The position numbers were made by a program, and so were the translations under genes. 7,902 nt of DNA from Nanobdellota archaeon (lineage in GTDB: Archaea; Nanobdellota; Nanobdellia; Woesearchaeales; JAUYGA01), in contig JAUYGA010000071.1 in the NCBI GenBank assembly GCA_030690755.1, positions 1 to 7,902 of the forward strand, given 5' to 3'. The notes beneath the pieces were generated by a model that was given only the letters and a program-made list of their open reading frames with translations, did no database searches and was not told where the DNA came from. Shown piece after piece: positions 1 to 5,792 of the stretch (the first letter of the stretch is position 1; the number at the start of each line of letters is the position of its first letter).

Positions 1-118
1 GAGGGGTTGCATATATTTCGTGGAGAGGGACCGAGTAAAACGAGCGTCCCTCACTAACGCGGGCTCCTCAAGGGTGCAACCCTGAGTTGGGTAAGATGCT
101 ATGCGCATATGGAAGTAT
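1..118. mobile_element. Right-hand part of a structured repeat element related to the one at 5541-5674
   Basis: No gene is seen here. The end at 103-118 (GATGCTATGCGCATAT) matches the right terminal repeat of the element at 5541-5674 at 14 of 16 bases. Both elements also share an internal GAGGGGTTG and a GTCCCT...ACGC...GCTCCT order. The interior is rich in pairing: GAGGGAC (26-32) with GTCCCTC (46-52), and GGGTTGCA near the window start with TGCAACCC near 75-82. The left end lies outside the window, so terminal repeats and target duplication cannot be tested. It could be a non-autonomous element or a structured RNA gene that shares these ends. Confidence 0.45.
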
Positions 119-128
119 CTGCAATATA

Positions 129-1562
129 TTACCAAGCAAGCATCTTATGGGACTTCTTGAACTTATCATACATTTTCCACATGTCTTTTCTGACAGTTGT
201 TGCAGCATCATCTTTTTCAATCGCTAAAAGATACATTTCTTGACGGGACTTCTTTTTCTGTTTTCCGGCTTTAACACCCGCTTCCCTTCCGGTTAATGAG
301 CTGGCTATATCGCCAAATCCCCTGAATATTGAGATGAAAGGCTCTATGATTGAGTCTTGTTTTGGTTTTTCCTTGCCTTCAGGAGTTAACAAGGGCTTAT
401 CGAATTTTTCTCCTGCTTCCTCTAGATATCTCTGAAGATCATCTCCCAACGCATCATACGCTGCTCTCACTGAACTGTCTATTGTTTTTATCATATCCAT
501 CTCTTCGTCTTCGCGGTATTTCTTGTAATTTGTTAGATGAAGATCTGTCCATGAATAAGCGCGCATATCTATCCTGGCCCTGCCGATGTGAAGAGGGCCT
601 CTATGCTGGTATCCTTCCTGATGGTAATCAAGGGCAGGTTTTGACCTGAAATATATTGTCAGCATTGTTGTCGGATGAAATGTTTTTTTAGGGTCTCTTT
701 TCATACCTACAAGTTCTATCTCAACTATAGACCCTTCAAATGCAGCAATCATATCAACTTCTTTTGTTTTATCAGCCATCTGAACTCTTCTTACATTTCG
801 AAGGTAAGGCTTGACCCATGCCATATACATTCTTATGATATCATAGTGCTGTCTCAGATATTTCAAAGTGAATGTTCTTTTCGCATTCATCTCTTTGTAA
901 GTCGCTTCTTTCCAGATCATGAATGTTTTTAATTTTCTTTTAAGGACTTCTTTGACTTTTCTGTTAAACCCTTGAGCTTTTTTCTCCACCTCATCCTCTA
1001 CATCATCTACTTTATCAGGATGTATACTGTAAAAAAGATCTGGCAGTGAAGTAAATTGCAGTTCTGTGGCCATACCATAGACAGATGAAGGATTTTTACC
1101 GCCCATTTCAACCATGTCAATCCAGATTCCTTTAAGGGTTATCTCTGCGCCTTCCTTTTTTTTGGCATCTCTATAGCTGTCCTTGTATATTCTGACTCTT
1201 TCGTCAAGGATTCTTAACTCACGAACCAACTGGAAAAGTTCTTTAATCATTTTTCCGATTGTTGCAAGAAACTGACTGACTTTATCCTGCTGTATACCTA
1301 GTCTTGCCTGGGCAGCCCCAAAAAAGGATGACTGTTCAGAGGCAGCAAAGACATCAGTTATCTTCTCCATGGTTGTGCAAGAATTATCAATTCTCATGAA
1401 ATCAATGAGCCAATAATATATCTCTTCAATATTCTGGTTAAATGATTCATAAACAATTCTTCGCCTGAGTATAGGTTTTGGATATCCTGTTGCCAGTTTT
1501 ACATTTAGCGCTTCCTCTGCAACCTCTTCAGTATCAAAACCATATTCTTCAAGTTTAGACAT
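129..1562 (-). CDS. Conserved-looking hypothetical protein, 477 aa
   Basis: I do not recognise the family. The protein is soluble in appearance, rich in Lys, Glu and Asp, with no signal peptide and no hydrophobic stretch long enough for a membrane span. Residues about 90-130 and 183-265 look like long charged helices, possibly coiled coil. A mixed region around 270-345 contains FEGSIVEIELVGMKR and a run of aromatic residues. Residues about 385-445 form a linker followed by a basic tail. The ATG start is supported by GAGG six bases upstream (AGAGGAATAATG). A TATA-like TTTAAATA (1632-1625 on this strand) places transcription start near 1602, so the gene probably has its own promoter although it follows yhbY by 124 bp. 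Its end lies only about 10 bp from the structured element at 1-118. Large unknown proteins of this kind are common in DPANN genomes; the function is open. Confidence 0.8.
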   Translation of the reverse strand: MSKLEEYGFDTEEVAEEALNVKLATGYPKPILRRRIVYESFNQNIEEIYYWLIDFMRIDNSCTTMEKITDVFAASEQSSFFGAAQARLGIQQDKVSQFLATIGKMIKELFQLVRELRILDERVRIYKDSYRDAKKKEGAEITLKGIWIDMVEMGGKNPSSVYGMATELQFTSLPDLFYSIHPDKVDDVEDEVEKKAQGFNRKVKEVLKRKLKTFMIWKEATYKEMNAKRTFTLKYLRQHYDIIRMYMAWVKPYLRNVRRVQMADKTKEVDMIAAFEGSIVEIELVGMKRDPKKTFHPTTMLTIYFRSKPALDYHQEGYQHRGPLHIGRARIDMRAYSWTDLHLTNYKKYREDEEMDMIKTIDSSVRAAYDALGDDLQRYLEEAGEKFDKPLLTPEGKEKPKQDSIIEPFISIFRGFGDIASSLTGREAGVKAGKQKKKSRQEMYLLAIEKDDAATTVRKDMWKMYDKFKKSHKMLAW

Positions 1563-1604
1563 TATTCCTCTTTTAATATCAAATTAGTTAATTAATTATT
1601 CTAA

Positions 1605-1618
1605 AGATACAAATATCT
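1605..1618. promoter_or_regulatory. Short palindrome between TATA box and predicted start of the 477-aa gene
   Basis: AGATA-CAAA-TATCT is a perfect 5-bp inverted repeat with a 4-base spacer. On the minus strand it sits between TTTAAATA (1632-1625) and the predicted transcription start near 1602. A bound repressor there would block polymerase. In DNA this AT-rich, short palindromes also arise by chance, so the evidence is positional only. Confidence 0.25.
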
Positions 1619-1636
1619 GTTTTTTATTTAAATTTT

Positions 1637-1649
1637 GCTTTAAAAAAGC
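1637..1649 (-). terminator. Possible T-rich terminator after yhbY
   Basis: Reading on the minus strand, about 38 bases past the yhbY stop, there is GCTTTTTTAAAGC: a T6 run within a small imperfect hairpin. Archaeal termination typically uses T-runs with little structure, so this could end the regulator-nnrD-yhbY transcript. It abuts the TATA-like box of the next gene. Confidence 0.3.
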
Positions 1650-1686
1650 TGACTGAACATAGTGCGGACATAAACTGATTAAAAAC

Positions 1687-1971
1687 TTATTTTCTCTTTC
1701 TGTGAATCACTAAAACAAATCCAGTAAGATCAATCAGCTCAGAGTTTGTCAGCTCAGCTATCTTCTGAGCAGCCTCTTTTTTGTAGCTCTTCTCATGATC
1801 TTCTAGAAAAGCTGACAGCATTTTGACCTTAACAAGCTGCTTTTTCTTAAGATGTTTTATGATTTCTGCGATAACTGAATCTGCGAGGCCGTTTTTACCT
1901 ATCCTTACAGAGGGCTCAAGCAGCTTTGCTTTTGCTTTCAGTCCTTTTATAATCTTATTTTTGCTTTCCAT
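1687..1971 (-). CDS. YhbY-like CRM-domain RNA-binding protein
   Basis: This is a 94-aa protein consisting of a single CRM (CRS1-YhbY) domain, a fold that binds RNA and is linked in bacteria to large-subunit ribosome assembly. Visible family features are a basic N-terminus (residues 5-17), the IGKNGL loop at 24-29 matching the GxxG-type RNA-binding loop, the long helix DSVIAEIIKHLKKKQLVKVK, and the closing beta strand LIDLTGFVLVIHRK. A longer frame from 2016 adds 15 residues (MHSKSVCYSKGIWTI). I prefer the inner ATG at 1971 because family members start close to the KxKAKxLEP segment, because the longer start would overlap the nnrD stop, and because AAGGGGAT lies about 12 bases upstream. It is probably co-transcribed with nnrD. 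Confidence 0.88.
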   Translation of the reverse strand: MESKNKIIKGLKAKAKLLEPSVRIGKNGLADSVIAEIIKHLKKKQLVKVKMLSAFLEDHEKSYKKEAAQKIAELTNSELIDLTGFVLVIHRKRK

Positions 1972-2017
1972 AATTGTCCAAATCCCCTTGCTATAACAAA
2001 CGCTCTTGCTGTGCAAA

Positions 2018-2878
2018 TCATCTGATCTTATTAATAACTTGCGGTATCAGCGGAACCATATCTGATGCTGTAAAACCAATTCCTTGTCTCTTCATCAGCT
2101 GATCGCCGACAAGACCATTCACATATGCTGCTGCGCATGCTGAATTGAACAAGTCATTTTTTTGCGCAACTAGTGATGCAGCAATCCCTGCCAAAACATC
2201 GCCTGTTCCGCCAACTGTCATTCCTTCATTGCCCGTCTGGTTAAATAATGTGTTCTGTTTCGAGGCAATGATGTCTATTCTGCCTTTTAGTAAAACAACA
2301 TTGTTTCCATTTATTTTTTGAATAAAATTTTTAGCTGCTTCGACAGAATCTTCAAAAACAATAGGAAGATTCTCTCCTGAAAGTATCTCAAACTCTTTTT
2401 TATGCGGAGTGAATAAGATACGATTTGCTTCTTTTAGAAGATGCTTATCATGACCTAAAATTTTTATGGCATCTGCATCTAGGATAAGTGGTTTTTCAAT
2501 CTCAATTAGAGCTTTAACAAATCTGCAGACAAACTTTGCTGTTCCAGGTTCTGTGCCCATCCCATTTCCTATCAAAATAGCATCAAACCTCTCGGCTTCC
2601 TTAACGAGAGCGGTTGAATGAATCAGGTCAAAAGAATCTCCTTTAATTTTTTTTGTTATCAAATCCGGAGAAAAAGAATTTATCTGCCAGGCAACTTTCT
2701 CAGGAGCAGCTATAACAGCTATATCGCAGCCTGAGCGAAGCGCAGCCATAGCTGCAAGAGCAGGCGCTCCGACATAATCAGCAGACCCGCCAATAATCAA
2801 AAGTCGGCCATTATCCCCTTTATGGGAATCTGGCCTTCTCTTTTTCAGGACTAAATCTTTTTTCGTTATGTATTTCAT
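2018..2878 (-). CDS. nnrD: ADP-dependent NAD(P)H-hydrate dehydratase
   Basis: This is a 286-aa carbohydrate kinase-like (ribokinase fold) repair enzyme. It dehydrates the S form of NADHX or NADPHX back to NAD(P)H using a nucleotide, normally ADP in archaea and bacteria. Family motifs seen in order: HKGDNGRLLIIGGS (19-32), the NGMG turn (105-108), LILDADA (131-137), TPHKKEFE (157-164), VLLKG (195-199), and the nucleotide and catalytic loop GGTGDVLAG (223-231) with the expected catalytic Asp at 227. The length fits the C-terminal domain alone; the NADHX epimerase (YjeF N-terminal) domain often fused in archaea is absent from this gene and from the window. No clear ribosome binding site precedes the ATG. 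It starts 48 bp after the upstream regulator, consistent with a shared transcript. Confidence 0.93.
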   Translation of the reverse strand: MKYITKKDLVLKKRRPDSHKGDNGRLLIIGGSADYVGAPALAAMAALRSGCDIAVIAAPEKVAWQINSFSPDLITKKIKGDSFDLIHSTALVKEAERFDAILIGNGMGTEPGTAKFVCRFVKALIEIEKPLILDADAIKILGHDKHLLKEANRILFTPHKKEFEILSGENLPIVFEDSVEAAKNFIQKINGNNVVLLKGRIDIIASKQNTLFNQTGNEGMTVGGTGDVLAGIAASLVAQKNDLFNSACAAAYVNGLVGDQLMKRQGIGFTASDMVPLIPQVINKIR

Positions 2879-2926
2879 TTTTTCTGACAGTTAGTGTGAA
2901 GTATGTCTATCTTTAAAATTTTATCT

Positions 2927-3688
2927 TTATTGCCATGGCTCTTTCCAAAAATAATTAAAATATTTCATATAACTGTCTCTGATTTCCTTTGATTCTATGA
3001 CAAAAGCAAATGATTGTTTTGCCCACAGCACTTGCGCAACTTTATTGCCGAATATGATTATCACCATCGGCTTATGCATCCCTTCAGGCATCCAGCAGAT
3101 TTTCATATAGTCTTTTTTTTGTTTTTCTATATTGTTTGGATCTATTCCTTCAAGCACAGTTGGCGAGCGCTCTATGATATCATACATCATGTGCTTTTTT
3201 TCAGCTCTTCTTTTCATCCAATGACCAAACCAAATCACCATGGTCGGAGAAATCGACTCGCGTTGATTAAAGTTATTTCCTCCCAACCAATATGACTCTT
3301 TGCACTCAAGGATCTCGTTTAGTAGAGATTTCATTGCTTCATCTCCCCTGTACACTTCCGCGCGGATTGCAGGTTTCGAAGTTTCAAACAAGCCTTTTAT
3401 CTGCGGAAATTTTTCTTTTAATTCTCTCAAGGCCTTTTCTTTATTTTCAACTTCTTCAAGAATCTTGTTCGGATGCGTGCACTGATAAGTGTGCTTTCCT
3501 TTTTCAAGAATATAGCTGACAAAACCTTTTTCAATAAGCTTGTTTAATATGTCATAAATATTCCTTCTTTCTATTCCTGTTTTTTCATGAATTTTGTTTA
3601 AAGTGGCTATTCCCAACTCTAATATTGCAGAATAAACTCTGATTTGGCCCTCACTCAGGCCTATTTCCTTAAGGCGTTCTAGCTCCAT
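2927..3688 (-). CDS. TrmB-family winged-helix transcriptional regulator
   Basis: This is a 253-aa protein. Residues 1-72 form a TrmB-type winged helix (LSEGQIRVYSAILELG, then IHEKTGIERRNIYDILNKLIEKGFV as the recognition region, then the wing YILEKGKHTYQ). Residues 78-98 are a charged helix typical of the TrmB dimerisation linker. Residues 105-253 form an effector-like domain with EVYRGDEAMKSLLNEIL, YWLGGNN and a tryptophan- and tyrosine-rich end (YMKYFNYFWKEPWQ). Archaeal TrmB proteins control sugar and central-metabolism genes, but the ligand cannot be inferred here. A TATA-like TTTAAATA (3736-3729) gives a leader of about 18 bases. The palindrome 3742-3759 next to this box suggests autoregulation and control of the divergent gene at 3860. 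Confidence 0.88.
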   Translation of the reverse strand: MELERLKEIGLSEGQIRVYSAILELGIATLNKIHEKTGIERRNIYDILNKLIEKGFVSYILEKGKHTYQCTHPNKILEEVENKEKALRELKEKFPQIKGLFETSKPAIRAEVYRGDEAMKSLLNEILECKESYWLGGNNFNQRESISPTMVIWFGHWMKRRAEKKHMMYDIIERSPTVLEGIDPNNIEKQKKDYMKICWMPEGMHKPMVIIIFGNKVAQVLWAKQSFAFVIESKEIRDSYMKYFNYFWKEPWQ

Positions 3689-3728
3689 TTTTGATGCTCT
3701 TAGCTTGTATTAACTCATAATTAGCCCA

Positions 3729-3736
3729 TATTTAAA
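3729..3736 (-). promoter_or_regulatory. TATA box of the TrmB-like gene
   Basis: TTTAAATA on the minus strand, with predicted transcription start near 3706, about 18 bases before the ATG. It directly adjoins the palindrome at 3742-3759, which would cover its BRE side. Confidence 0.5.
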
Positions 3737-3741
3737 CTTTA

Positions 3742-3759
3742 TGGTATCTTACAATACCA
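3742..3759. promoter_or_regulatory. Palindromic operator candidate between divergent promoters
   Basis: TGGTAT-CTTACA-ATACCA is a perfect 6-bp inverted repeat with a 6-base spacer, a size suited to a dimeric winged-helix protein. It lies between the leftward TATA box (3729-3736) and the rightward TATA box (3766-3773), and would be a natural site for the TrmB-like regulator encoded just to the left. No second copy of this palindrome was noticed in the window. Confidence 0.5.
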
Positions 3760-3765
3760 CAAATA

Positions 3766-3773
3766 TTTATATA
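3766..3773 (+). promoter_or_regulatory. TATA box of the gene at 3860
   Basis: TTTATATA, a perfect archaeal consensus, predicts transcription start near 3796 and so a leader of about 64 bases. The leader contains the palindrome CCTCGAGG (3830-3837) and ends in a strong Shine-Dalgarno. Confidence 0.6.
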
Positions 3774-3859
3774 CTTAATATGTTATTACTACTTAATAGT
3801 TAAAATTCATAAAAAAGAATGGCCAAAACCTCGAGGCCTAAAACGGGGTGGAGATTAAA

Positions 3860-4423
3860 ATGAACTTTATTTATGAAACAAAAATGGATGTCAAAAACAG
3901 CCCAGAAAAAACATACGAGAGCGCAGCAAAAGCAAAAATAATGTCTGGCGAATTAAAAGACCTGCCTATTGAAGAAATGCTTGAGCATAACGCAATTTTT
4001 ACTAAAAAAAATTTCACTAACTATGTTGATTTAGGCACAGTTATTGCTGCAGGAAATTTGAAATTTGAGGATCAGCCAGGGGCAGAGAAATTAATGATTA
4101 TTGGACAATATAGCAAGAATCCTTCGATAGAACTCGTCATTCTAAAAGAAGAAAGAACAGGTTTTCATCCCGACTATGAAAGTCAAATCAGAATCCACAG
4201 AAAAGGAACAGACAGAGAAGTTATCGTAGGAATCAATAAAGATGGCTACAATACACCGCCGTATAAAAACATAGTCAGTTATCTACGCTGCCTTTTTGAC
4301 CCTGAGTTAAGAAAGTTGGGAAACAAAATTTACAAAGAATGGGCAAACGAAACACGTAAAGCGAATGCCAAATGTGAAAGAATAGAAGAGGCACACGAAG
4401 CATATATGAAAAGATATAGATAA
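3860..4423 (+). CDS. Hypothetical protein, 187 aa, divergent from the TrmB-like gene
   Basis: I do not recognise this family. The frame could open at a GTG at 3848, but that codon lies inside the Shine-Dalgarno GGGGTGGAG (3845-3853). The ATG at 3860, six bases after it, is the better start and gives MNFIYETK. The protein looks cytosolic and globular, with no signal or membrane segment. The middle has beta-like stretches (VDLGTVIAAGNLKF, KLMIIGQY, IELVILKEE) and a GxxxDxxS-like FHPDYESQIRIHRKG. The C-terminal 60 residues (YLRCLFDPELRKLGNKIYKEWANETRK to the end) are helical and strongly charged. The gene is transcribed away from a TrmB-like regulator with a palindrome between them, so it is a likely target. 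It converges on the YkgJ-family gene with a hairpin between. Confidence 0.75.
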   Translation: MNFIYETKMDVKNSPEKTYESAAKAKIMSGELKDLPIEEMLEHNAIFTKKNFTNYVDLGTVIAAGNLKFEDQPGAEKLMIIGQYSKNPSIELVILKEERTGFHPDYESQIRIHRKGTDREVIVGINKDGYNTPPYKNIVSYLRCLFDPELRKLGNKIYKEWANETRKANAKCERIEEAHEAYMKRYR

Positions 4424-4464
4424 ATGCTAGAGAAAAGGTAAAACACAGAAAAAAAAATAACTTG

Positions 4465-4492
4465 TTGAGTGGATTTAACAAAATTCACTCAA
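4465..4492. terminator. Hairpin between convergent genes, possible bidirectional terminator
   Basis: TTGAGTGGATTT (4465-4476) pairs with AAATTCACTCAA (4481-4492): 12 bp including one G-T pair, around an AACA tetraloop. It lies between the stop of the plus-strand gene (4423) and overlaps the stop of the minus-strand gene (4485). An A-rich stretch just left (4449-4459) would be a T-run for leftward transcription. Confidence 0.5.
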
Positions 4493-5255
4493 ATCCGAGC
4501 TCTTTTTTCGCATCTTTATTATTTTTAATGCCAGCAAACTGCTTTTCCACTTCTTCAGCAGTCATAAAACCTACATCAACCAAAAAATCTGTGAAAAGAA
4601 TCTTTTCAGACATCTCATATCTTTTCATCAAAAAGGGATAAGGATAATTCATCGCAGGCCTGAGCTTTTTTGCTTGGAATAAGTCCATCACTGTTCTGTT
4701 GACCCAGTCCATGTAGATGTCTTTTTGAGCAGCTGCAAGATATGACTCTCCATAAATGTCAAGCATTTTTTCTTTATCCTGCAAGATTGCATCATTAAAT
4801 TCAAGTTTATCATTTGCAGGGCAATTTCCAAAATACACTTTCTGCCCTGCAAGCGGTCCGCTCTGGAATGGGAACTGTTTGCATACAAGCGGCCTGACGT
4901 CGTATATCTTGCATGAATTATTGCTTTTTTTGTCAAGGAAAACGCATTCGTCAGACATTATACAATGAGCAACAATCAGTGTTTTATTTGAATTAAGGTC
5001 AAAGATTATTCTTGCAGGTTTTATCATGCTCATATAATGTTCATAATCCTTCTTGTTCATGTTTTTTTCCAAAAAATCCTGAATCTGTTTATACTCAAAA
5101 TTCCATATCGGAAAAGACATATCTCTGACAGAAATAACTTGGATAATTGGCAGTTTTCCAAAAGCTAGCGCTTGAAACTCTGCTTTTTCTTCTTCAGGCA
5201 AATTCCCTCTGATATGCATGCAGCACTCGCCGCATTTAATGCAGTCAAATTTCAT
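4485..5255 (-). CDS. YkgJ/CxxCxxCC-family metal-binding protein
   Basis: This is a 256-aa protein of the YkgJ (CxxCxxCC, former UPF0153) family, cysteine-rich proteins thought to bind zinc or an iron-sulfur cluster; their biochemical role is not established. The signature at the N-terminus is C5-x2-C8-x2-C11-C12 (CIKCGECC). Further conserved cysteines are C98, C104, C115, C125 in RPLVCKQFPF, and C145 in GNCP. Residues beyond about 155 form a helical extension that makes it longer than minimal family members. The first ATG is required to keep the Cys cluster, and GAGG lies seven bases upstream. A TATA-like TTTTATAA (5286-5279) would start transcription very close to the ATG, so either the leader is very short or another box is used. 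It has no operon partner. Confidence 0.88.
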   Translation of the reverse strand: MKFDCIKCGECCMHIRGNLPEEEKAEFQALAFGKLPIIQVISVRDMSFPIWNFEYKQIQDFLEKNMNKKDYEHYMSMIKPARIIFDLNSNKTLIVAHCIMSDECVFLDKKSNNSCKIYDVRPLVCKQFPFQSGPLAGQKVYFGNCPANDKLEFNDAILQDKEKMLDIYGESYLAAAQKDIYMDWVNRTVMDLFQAKKLRPAMNYPYPFLMKRYEMSEKILFTDFLVDVGFMTAEEVEKQFAGIKNNKDAKKELGFE

Positions 5256-5315
5256 AATCCTCAGTTATTGATTTTTTATTATAAAACTTTGCATGAAAAA
5301 TAAGAAGAACAAAAA

Positions 5316-5386
5316 GTCGATAAAATTGAGCTAAACCACCGAAAATCTTTTCGGAATTTTCAGAAATATTTCGGATTTTTATCGAC
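5316..5386. repeat. 71-nt element with 10-bp terminal inverted repeats
   Basis: GTCGATAAAA (5316-5325) pairs perfectly with TTTTATCGAC (5377-5386). Inside, CCGAAA-ATCT-TTTCGG (5339-5354) forms its own hairpin, and a further TTTCGG at 5369-5374 can pair with the same CCGAAA, so two folds compete. It lies upstream of the YkgJ-family gene and just left of the TATA box at 5426. It could be a small palindromic repeat, a structured RNA or a terminator; no function is shown. Confidence 0.5.
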
Positions 5387-5425
5387 TATATCCACTCGCC
5401 TCACTCGCCAACCACCTCGTGAAAC

Positions 5426-5435
5426 TATATAAATA
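5426..5435 (+). promoter_or_regulatory. TATA box upstream of the first anticodon-arm fragment
   Basis: TATATAAATA is a strong archaeal TATA box. Its predicted transcription start is near 5456, ten bases before the hairpin of the fragment at 5466-5495. There is no open reading frame behind it, so the product should be RNA. Confidence 0.5.
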
Positions 5436-5465
5436 ACTTAAACAACATAAGAAGAAAGAAAAAAA

Positions 5466-5495
5466 CTGGCCTAAAAAGCCAGTTGACTTTGTACC
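5466..5495 (+). repeat. Partial tRNA copy A: anticodon arm plus half variable arm
   Basis: CTGGC-CTAAAAA-GCCAG forms a perfect 5-bp stem with a 7-base loop laid out as an anticodon loop (C32, T33, then AAA). It is followed by TTGACTTTGTACC, the 5' half and loop of a class II variable arm. Bases 5474-5495 are identical over 22 positions to 5722-5743 in the tRNA-like gene downstream, after which similarity stops. There is no D arm, T arm or acceptor stem. It lies behind a TATA box. It may be a tRNA duplication scar, an attachment-site remnant, or a small RNA that mimics an anticodon arm. Confidence 0.7.
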
Positions 5496-5517
5496 CTAGA
5501 AATAATAGTCAAGTGAA

Positions 5518-5526
5518 ATATAAAAA
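5518..5526 (+). promoter_or_regulatory. TATA-like box now separated from the first tRNA
   Basis: ATATAAAAA matches the box at the same relative place upstream of the second tRNA (5908-5917). With the 134-bp element and one target duplication removed in thought, its centre would lie about 22 bp from the tRNA 5' end, against about 20 bp for the second tRNA. In the present sequence the distance is about 164 bp. Confidence 0.4.
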
Positions 5527-5532
5527 GCTTGC

Positions 5533-5540
5533 GTTTGTGA
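5533..5540. repeat. Left target-site duplication of the MITE-like element
   Basis: GTTTGTGA directly abuts the left terminal repeat and is repeated exactly at 5675-5682 next to the right terminal repeat. Confidence 0.8.
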
Positions 5541-5674
5541 GTATGTGCATAGCATCATAAGGTCAAAATTCCTTTAATCGATATTATCGACGAGCGTTGC
5601 GAGGGGTTGGTCCCTACGGGAACGCAGCTCCTTCCAACTCCACGTCGAGAATTTTGAAGATGCTATGCACATAC
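5541..5674. mobile_element. MITE-like 134-bp element with terminal inverted repeats
   Basis: The ends GTATGTGCATAGCATC (5541-5556) and GATGCTATGCACATAC (5659-5674) are perfect 16-bp inverted repeats, with a further TCAAAATTC/GAATTTTGA match just inside. The element is flanked by an exact 8-bp direct repeat. There is no coding capacity. The interior folds strongly: TCGACG with CGTCGA, a GGGGTTGG/CCAACTCC arm with one mismatch, and TCCC-TAC-GGGA at the tip. This is what a miniature element mobilised in trans by a transposase that makes 8-bp duplications would look like; the transposase family is not identifiable. Related ends occur at 103-118. The element lies between the TATA-like box and the body of the first tRNA. 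Confidence 0.8.
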
Positions 5675-5682
5675 GTTTGTGA
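5675..5682. repeat. Right target-site duplication, also the leader arm of the first tRNA
   Basis: GTTTGTGA repeats 5533-5540. It is also the exact complement of TCACAAAC at 5793-5800, just after the tRNA-like gene, so this copy can pair leader to trailer. Confidence 0.75.
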
Positions 5683-5685
5683 AAT

Positions 5686-5792
5686 GCCGGGGTGACGGAA
5701 CCAGGTCAACGTGCTGATCTGAAAAGCCAGTTGACTTTGTACCTCAAAGTCATGCGGGTTCAAATGTCAATACGGAAAATCCCGTCCCCTGC
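5686..5792 (+). tRNA. Class II (Leu-type) tRNA-like gene with T-loop mini-intron, probably degenerate
   Basis: Parts in order: acceptor GCCGGGG (5686-5692) with CCCCTGC (5786-5792), C-T mismatch at the third pair; D stem ACG/CGT with D loop GAACCAGGTCAA; anticodon stem CTGAT/GCCAG with an A-C mismatch; loop CTGAAAA reading GAA (5721-5723); long variable arm GACTTTG-TACCT-CAAAGTC (perfect 7 bp); T stem GCGGG/CCCGT (5754-5758, 5781-5785). The T loop is 22 bases instead of 7 because of an insertion of about 15-16 bases within 5764-5779 that folds as a small BHB. The variable arm and the GG-containing D loop point to Leu or Ser, yet GAA is a Phe anticodon and the discriminator would be T. With a displaced promoter and two mismatched stems I think it is decaying or is a tRNA-like RNA with another role. 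Confidence 0.6.
5764..5779 (+). other. Mini-intron in the T-loop of the first tRNA
   Basis: The fold reads: T stem GCGGG/CCCGT, central helix TTC (5759-5761) with GAA (5775-5777), 5' bulge AAA (5762-5764), 3' bulge AAT (5778-5780), then an intron helix TGT/ACG around CAAT. Bulge spacing and polarity match the archaeal splicing-endonuclease substrate, with a three-base-pair rather than four-base-pair centre. Removal leaves a TTCAA(A)T T-loop. The exact cut can shift by one base. Confidence 0.5.

Noticed and set aside
350..932. Plus-strand open frames of 85-99 codons within the 477-aa gene, and similar frames at 3014-3519, 4275-4481, 4688-4968 and 6327-6578
   Set aside because: They lie opposite or inside well-supported genes, have low-complexity Phe-, Ser- and Leu-rich translations and no start signals.
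1972..2016. Longer yhbY start giving 15 extra residues
   Set aside because: The extension does not fit the family, abuts the nnrD stop and has a poorer start context than the ATG at 1971.
3848..3859. GTG start for the gene at 3860
   Set aside because: The GTG lies within the Shine-Dalgarno sequence; the ATG at 3860 has ideal spacing.
5393..5410. CRISPR-like repeat
   Set aside because: Only two 9-base tandem units; no spaced repeats and no cas genes in the window.
5466..5743. attL/attR of an integrated virus or plasmid at the tRNA
   Set aside because: The repeated cores are only about 105 and 256 bp apart, with no integrase or cargo between them, and the tRNA 5' half and promoter lie between the cores. 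A decayed remnant is still possible.
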